A stretch of 35,292 nucleotides of DNA from an uncultured Clostridia bacterium (GTDB lineage: Bacteria; Bacillota; Clostridia; Oscillospirales; Ruminococcaceae), in assembly GCA_947627945.1 (NCBI GenBank), contig CANQYC010000005.1, positions 1 to 35,292 on the forward strand, in the 5' to 3' direction. Each line of letters opens with the position of its first letter. The stretch's first letter is position 1. The translations under genes were made by a program, and so were the position numbers. Shown in pieces: positions 32,701 to 35,292 of the stretch. The notes beneath the pieces were generated by a model. That model had not been told where the DNA came from, searched no databases, and worked only from the letters and a program-made list of their open reading frames with translations.

Positions 32701-32820
32701 CGTGTTCAGGTAGCTGCCGAGAACAACGGCTATAACCAGCCGCCGCATACGGATTACTTCCTCGGCACCGGCTATGCACTGCCGGAGGCACCGACGGTCT
32801 TTGACTATACGGTAAAATAA
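29764..32820 (+). CDS. Secreted CBM13-dockerin-CBM35-PL11 rhamnogalacturonan lyase
   Basis: This encodes 1018 residues. The signal peptide ends near Ala27. Residues 28-178 are a ricin-type lectin (CBM13; repeats LYLNVTEGKA, VQMWEQNG). An internal dockerin lies at about 194-252 with two calcium loops (GDLNNDGIVNVFD and ANVDGKAGITVTD). A CBM35-like module spans about 260-390, and a PL11 eight-bladed propeller about 415-1015. Three DxDGDG calcium sites (DIDGDG, DFDGDG, DVDGDG) and NHQEMAADVD are typical of the YesW/PL11 family, which cleaves rhamnogalacturonan I by beta-elimination. The central dockerin instead of a C-terminal one is unusual. It has its own promoter and terminator, so it is monocistronic. 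Confidence 0.9.
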   Translation: MKRIKSFLAALMMLAALPAAPLTAGAAESYDGVYVIRNVNSGLYLNVTEGKAENAANIQQWSTDAAHPYDTWRLESTDDGYYKIYSMLSGGKSYLLNAGDGKDAADANVCLYEETGADNQLFRLAGNKDGSTRIISKANEKAVEIVNAETSAGANVQMWEQNGINCQDWELVPVSWITDAAETPCTVSGEEFTPGDLNNDGIVNVFDAALAKRLLLGGTGTAQQKYAANVDGKAGITVTDLVRLNKFLLTGKGDFIAEDVPWERVYAGVDGAFTEGVSETVNAGFTQEAYLNLDNKAGVSASWNVSVSAAGVYAVKVRYANGGTADRTVSVHLNQQISYWTLQGKATGSWTDWTEETLYLPLQAGVNVLTFTSETEDGAPNIDYVSVSGTEEAVSDGTHIPPIKVAAEGSSEHNQAGQGYQMEYLSRGLTAANTGTGMMLTWRILATDADNTNFKLYKNGTLLAEVAAGEASNYFDQGGTAKDVYTIDTYVGSRMTEQASPALVFGTKNSGQSGAYFDINTQKPADMTMPDGTTCTYTENDCSVGDIDGDGTYEVFVKWDPSNSQDNSKDGYTGDVYIDCYRLDGTLVWRIDLGKNIRAGAHYVQYTVYDFDGDGKCELICKTADGTVDGKGNVIGDGTKDYRSSAGRILSGPEYITLFDGATGAALDTQDYDPGRGTVSDWGDSYGNRVDRFTACVAYLDGQNASAIFGRGYYTRLAVAAWDVKDKKLSKRWVFDTGYNKNTAGYGDGNHQEMAADVDGDGKQEIVCGSAVIDDNGKLLYTTSNAHGDALHIGDFDPANPGLEIFQCLEDGTHPNGKSINFGIELRDAATGKALFRETAGGDTGRCLVDNLIAGNAGAEMVGSHSGNVYETTGSHDVVCQWADITKWGQNSVVYWTDVLERAVLDRTMADQYGKGRVFTGDGVTYNNASKSNACLTCDLTGDWREEMIFRKSDGGLRVFTTTYATEYPVYSLMHNPQYRVQVAAENNGYNQPPHTDYFLGTGYALPEAPTVFDYTVK

Positions 32821-32837
32821 CAGTTCCCCGGATCATT

Positions 32838-32878
32838 AAAAAAACGATCACGCCGGCTCATCCGGCGTGATCATTTTT
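32838..32878. terminator. Bidirectional intrinsic terminator
   Basis: An 11-bp stem (32846-32856 with 32862-32872), loop CTCAT, is followed by ATTTTTAT on the plus strand and preceded by seven A, giving a U tract for the minus strand too. It ends the PL11 gene and the ANTAR gene, which converge here. Confidence 0.92.
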
Positions 32879-32934
32879 ATCCATAGTATTTTTCTGCCCG
32901 CATCCCCGTTGCGGGATCCGGCAGCGCACATTTC

Positions 32935-33504
32935 TCACAGCTCATAGGTCGAAAGGATACGCAGGGCGACATCCTTTCGTGTCGAACGGGTATCCATTGC
33001 CTGCTTTTCGATGTAGCGGTGCGCCTCCGGCTCCGTGAGCTTGAGGTACTGCATCAGCGCACACTTGGCACGGTTGATCAGCCGCATCTCATCAATTTTG
33101 ACCAGCAGTTTGGAATTCTCCCTTTTCAGTCCGAGCATCCGGGAACGGACAGCCTCGACCAGACGGATCGACTGGTGCAGCATCGTGCGGTTCATGGGGC
33201 GGGAGATCACACAGACACCATAATCCCCTACCTTATCGGAAACATCCTCGAGCAGATCCGCCTTGCACAGCAGGATGATCCCGGCACTGGTGTTTTCTGC
33301 TATGGTGATCGAAAGCTCATGCCCGAATTCATCCGCAAGCGGTGCATTGATGATCACGAGTGCGTATTCCATGCTGCTCATCAGCCGGCGTGCCTCACTG
33401 CCGCTCGCTGTCGAAGTCATATTGGTATAGCCGTAGGTATGAAGAAATTGTGCAATAGTTTCCATTGCTTTATCGGAGCCGGAAACGATCAGTGCTCTGT
33501 CCAA
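32935..33504 (-). CDS. ANTAR-domain regulator with a degenerate receiver
   Basis: This encodes 189 residues. Residues 1-115 have the receiver fold, but the phospho-acceptor position is Asn53 (LVIINAPL), the acidic pair is replaced by VSGSD, and SRP replaces the usual TKP. After a coiled-coil linker (about 115-140), residues 138-183 form an ANTAR domain (INRAKCALMQYL, TEPEAHRYIEKQAM). ANTAR proteins bind paired RNA hairpins and prevent transcription termination, often in nitrogen genes. The start is TTG 33504 with AAGGAGG seven bases upstream. It lies 79 bases after the glutamine synthetase homologue. Phosphorylation cannot be the usual switch. Confidence 0.88.
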   Translation of the reverse strand: MDRALIVSGSDKAMETIAQFLHTYGYTNMTSTASGSEARRLMSSMEYALVIINAPLADEFGHELSITIAENTSAGIILLCKADLLEDVSDKVGDYGVCVISRPMNRTMLHQSIRLVEAVRSRMLGLKRENSKLLVKIDEMRLINRAKCALMQYLKLTEPEAHRYIEKQAMDTRSTRKDVALRILSTYEL

Positions 33505-33583
33505 TCGTACACCTCCTTATGTCCGTGAAAAGTAGCATAGGTACAGAGGTAACAGATCGGCATCCCGTCAGCAGGAGCTGCGC

Positions 33584-34870
33584 TCACTCTGACAGGAAAT
33601 ACTGCTCCTCAAATTTTGCCTTGTCCTCGGCGGCATTGTAAAGGGCAAGCTGTGTCTCGATGCTCTGGTAGAAGTTCCGGCGTATCTCCACAGGCAGATT
33701 TGCCTCGATAAAGGGGCTGTTCTTTGCCAGTGCATACGCCTCATCGAGCTTCGCAGGGAGTGTCGGGAATGTCTTTTTCTCCGCTGTCGCATGCAGTTCC
33801 TCACGCAGTTCCAGTCCCTTGGCGATGCCATCCATACCCGCTGCGAGCAGCAGCCGGAAACAGATATACGGATTGCAGCAGCAGTCGGGGCTGCGCACCT
33901 CGATGCGGGGTGCCGTACCTACCGCACCCGGGATCCGCAGAAGCGGTCCCCTGTTCTCAAATGACCAGCAGACCTCGTTCGGCGCACCGCTGTGGCGCAG
34001 CCGTGTGTAGGAATTCACGATCGGGTTGAGAAATACCGTCATTTCCTCGATATGTGACAGGATCCCGGCGAGGAATTGTCTGCCCTCTGCCGGAAGCTCG
34101 CCGTTTTCCAGTGCAAACAGATCCCTGCCCTGTTTCCGTATCTTGATGGAGATCGTCAGGGCACTCCCGTAGGTCCCGCTCAGGGGCTTTGGCATAAAGG
34201 ACGCAAACAAGCCGTTCTGGGCGGCGATCGTCTTGACGACCGCCTTGTAATGCACCATATTGTCCGCTGCGGTGACAGGCTCGGCACAGCGAAAGTCGAT
34301 CTCATTCTGTCCGGGTCCGTACTTGTGGCAGGAACGCTGGGGATCCAGTCCCATCTCCTCAAGAGACAGGCAGATCTCCCGCCGGGTGTTCTCACACTTG
34401 TCCAGCGGTGCCACATCCAGATACCCCGCATGGTCATGGGGCGTCTTGGTGGGGCGTCCTTCCTGATCGCAGTCAAACAGGTAGAACTCACACTTTGTGC
34501 CGCATTCACAGGTCACCCCCTGCGCCCGCAGCTCATGGATATAGCTCTGGAGCGTATGGCGCAGCTCCCCGGCATAGTAGCTGCCGTCCAGATTCTTGAT
34601 GTTGCAGAAGAACCGCACGACCCTGCCGGATTTCGGACGCCACGGCAGCACCGAGAGCGTAGAGATATCCGGCACCAGCAGCAGATCCTGATAGCAGTCG
34701 GAAAACCCCGCCGCATCGAGCAGAATGCCGTGCGAGAACGCACGAGGCAGCTCATCCGGCATGATGGCAATGTTTTTCAGATTGCCCTGCATGTCGCAGA
34801 ATGTCAGGCGGATGAACTTCACATCATTCTCCGTCACAAAATTCAAAACTTCCTTGGGTGAAAAATCCAT
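33584..34870 (-). CDS. Divergent glutamine synthetase homologue, active-site residues altered
   Basis: This encodes 428 residues, close to GlnA I-alpha length. The GS fold is recognisable: KCEFYLFD (Glu128), GYLDVAPLD, GPGQNEIDF (Glu190), FMPKPL, LLRIP and PRIEVRSPD (Glu324). Several catalytic positions differ from normal GlnA: the HHE motif reads CHK (Lys183), the GSGMH metal-binding His is Thr239 (GSALT), and the flap Glu of GYEAP appears as Gly in HSGAPNE. It may therefore be a pseudoenzyme or ligate another substrate. GGAGG lies five bases upstream. Its ANTAR neighbour suggests a link to nitrogen regulation. Confidence 0.85.
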   Translation of the reverse strand: MDFSPKEVLNFVTENDVKFIRLTFCDMQGNLKNIAIMPDELPRAFSHGILLDAAGFSDCYQDLLLVPDISTLSVLPWRPKSGRVVRFFCNIKNLDGSYYAGELRHTLQSYIHELRAQGVTCECGTKCEFYLFDCDQEGRPTKTPHDHAGYLDVAPLDKCENTRREICLSLEEMGLDPQRSCHKYGPGQNEIDFRCAEPVTAADNMVHYKAVVKTIAAQNGLFASFMPKPLSGTYGSALTISIKIRKQGRDLFALENGELPAEGRQFLAGILSHIEEMTVFLNPIVNSYTRLRHSGAPNEVCWSFENRGPLLRIPGAVGTAPRIEVRSPDCCCNPYICFRLLLAAGMDGIAKGLELREELHATAEKKTFPTLPAKLDEAYALAKNSPFIEANLPVEIRRNFYQSIETQLALYNAAEDKAKFEEQYFLSE

Positions 34871-34883
34871 AATAACCTCCTGT

Positions 34884-34935
34884 CCTGCCCGAAACGGCAG
34901 CGACTTTGGCTCATCAATGCAGTGAAACGGGCAGG
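34884..34935 (-). promoter_or_regulatory. Alternative hairpins in the leader of the glutamine synthetase homologue
   Basis: In the transcript CCTGCCCG (34935-34928) can pair with CGGGCAGG (34891-34884), or the latter can instead pair locally with CTGCC (34900-34896). The two folds exclude one another and end just before the ribosome site of the gene. It could be a translational or RNA-binding control site; no known riboswitch class was recognised. Confidence 0.35.
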
Positions 34936-35292
34936 TCAGCTCTGGGTATAGACAGAAAGCACCCTGCCGATGAACATCTTGTGCATCGGGTCAGCACCGT
35001 AGAATTGCTCTGCCATCTCCGGGATCACAAAACAGCTCGTATCCATCATCTGTGCATACACCTTTTCGCAGACAAATACCAGCTTTGCCTCCGCAAAGGC
35101 AACGCTGCCGCCGAGAGCGACGGGATGCAGTCCGGTCTCTTTCGCCTTGTCGCAGTCCCGTCCGGAATGGCTCCCGCAGAAAGCAAGTGCTTCCCGGTAC
35201 TGTTCCGGCAGCACGCTCACCGTAAACAGCGGCTGCTTCTCCATAAAGCCGTAAGTATGGCGGCTGGTGCGCACATAGGCAGTCAGGGAGAG
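34936..35292 (-). CDS. Flavin reductase-like FMN-binding protein (partial)
   Basis: The C-terminal ~118 residues are present; the frame is open to the right edge, so the start lies outside. YVRTSRHTYGFMEK, FTVSVLP and FCGSHSGRDCDKAKETGL are typical of the flavin reductase/FMN-binding split-barrel family. Members reduce flavin with NAD(P)H or act as FMN-dependent oxidoreductases in the cytoplasm. An internal GTG at 35274 is unlikely to be the start because conserved residues (LTAYV) continue upstream. It may be cotranscribed with the glutamine synthetase homologue 65 bases downstream. Confidence 0.85.
   Translation of the reverse strand, partial: LSLTAYVRTSRHTYGFMEKQPLFTVSVLPEQYREALAFCGSHSGRDCDKAKETGLHPVALGGSVAFAEAKLVFVCEKVYAQMMDTSCFVIPEMAEQFYGADPMHKMFIGRVLSVYTQS

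Noticed and set aside
31453-32748. 431-codon minus-strand open frame opposite the PL11 lyase
   Set aside because: It lies wholly within the calcium-binding propeller coding sequence; the residue mix is typical of antisense translation and no start signal is present.

Overview
The window looks like chromosome of a cellulosome-producing Ruminococcus-type Clostridia, possibly near R. champanellensis; the species guess is inference. The reasons are high GC with GC-rich third positions, Firmicutes-type L21-Prp-L27 and DnaD/DnaI-like helicase-loading genes, TTGACA/TATAAT promoters, strong GGAGG ribosome sites, and two secreted polysaccharide-degrading enzymes with type-I dockerin repeats. No rRNA, tRNA, CRISPR array, insertion sequence, integrase or phage gene was seen, and both edge genes are cut by the window.

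Layout. 1-304 (-): start of a HAD phosphatase. 447-1717 (+): HD-domain protein coupled to a CmpB-type membrane protein, transcribed divergently from the HAD gene through two promoters that share one palindromic -10. 1799-3148 (-): vWA lipoprotein. 3258-4790 (-): SpoVB/MATE-like flippase. 4923-6751 (+): a strong promoter, a terminated ~104-nt RNA candidate, an ECF-like promoter, then an ECF sigma factor and its zinc-binding anti-sigma factor. 6804-10315 (-): a response regulator, ABC ATPase, ABC permease and histidine kinase, with GTTAAG direct repeats at both promoter regions. 10477-16260 (+): housekeeping run of L21 leader, rplU, prp, rpmA, obg, mrnC, YebC family, AbrB-like, TerB/CbbX-like AAA protein and cyclophilin. 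16328-24374 (-): tight seven-gene run reading MoxR, DUF58, transglutaminase, DnaD, DnaI-like, nitroreductase, ThiF/MoeB. 24562-32820 (+): glycan degradation, with a secreted CBM35-GH26-dockerin enzyme, a cytoplasmic GH3 of inverted domain order, and a secreted CBM13-dockerin-CBM35-PL11 lyase. 32935-35292 (-): ANTAR regulator, divergent glutamine synthetase homologue, and a cut flavin reductase-like gene.

How the genes work together. GH26 and PL11 would be anchored to the cellulosome through their dockerins and attack mannan and pectin (rhamnogalacturonan I); the GH3 has no signal peptide and would hydrolyse imported oligosaccharides. The two-component/ABC module looks self-regulated and resembles envelope-stress or peptide-resistance modules. 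The most unusual points are: (i) a glutamine synthetase homologue missing several catalytic residues, next to an ANTAR regulator whose receiver lacks its phospho-acceptor Asp; (ii) four GTTAAG repeats overlapping the response regulator stop codon; (iii) the short RNA candidate followed by an ECF-like promoter ahead of the sigma gene; and (iv) the shared -10 divergent promoter.
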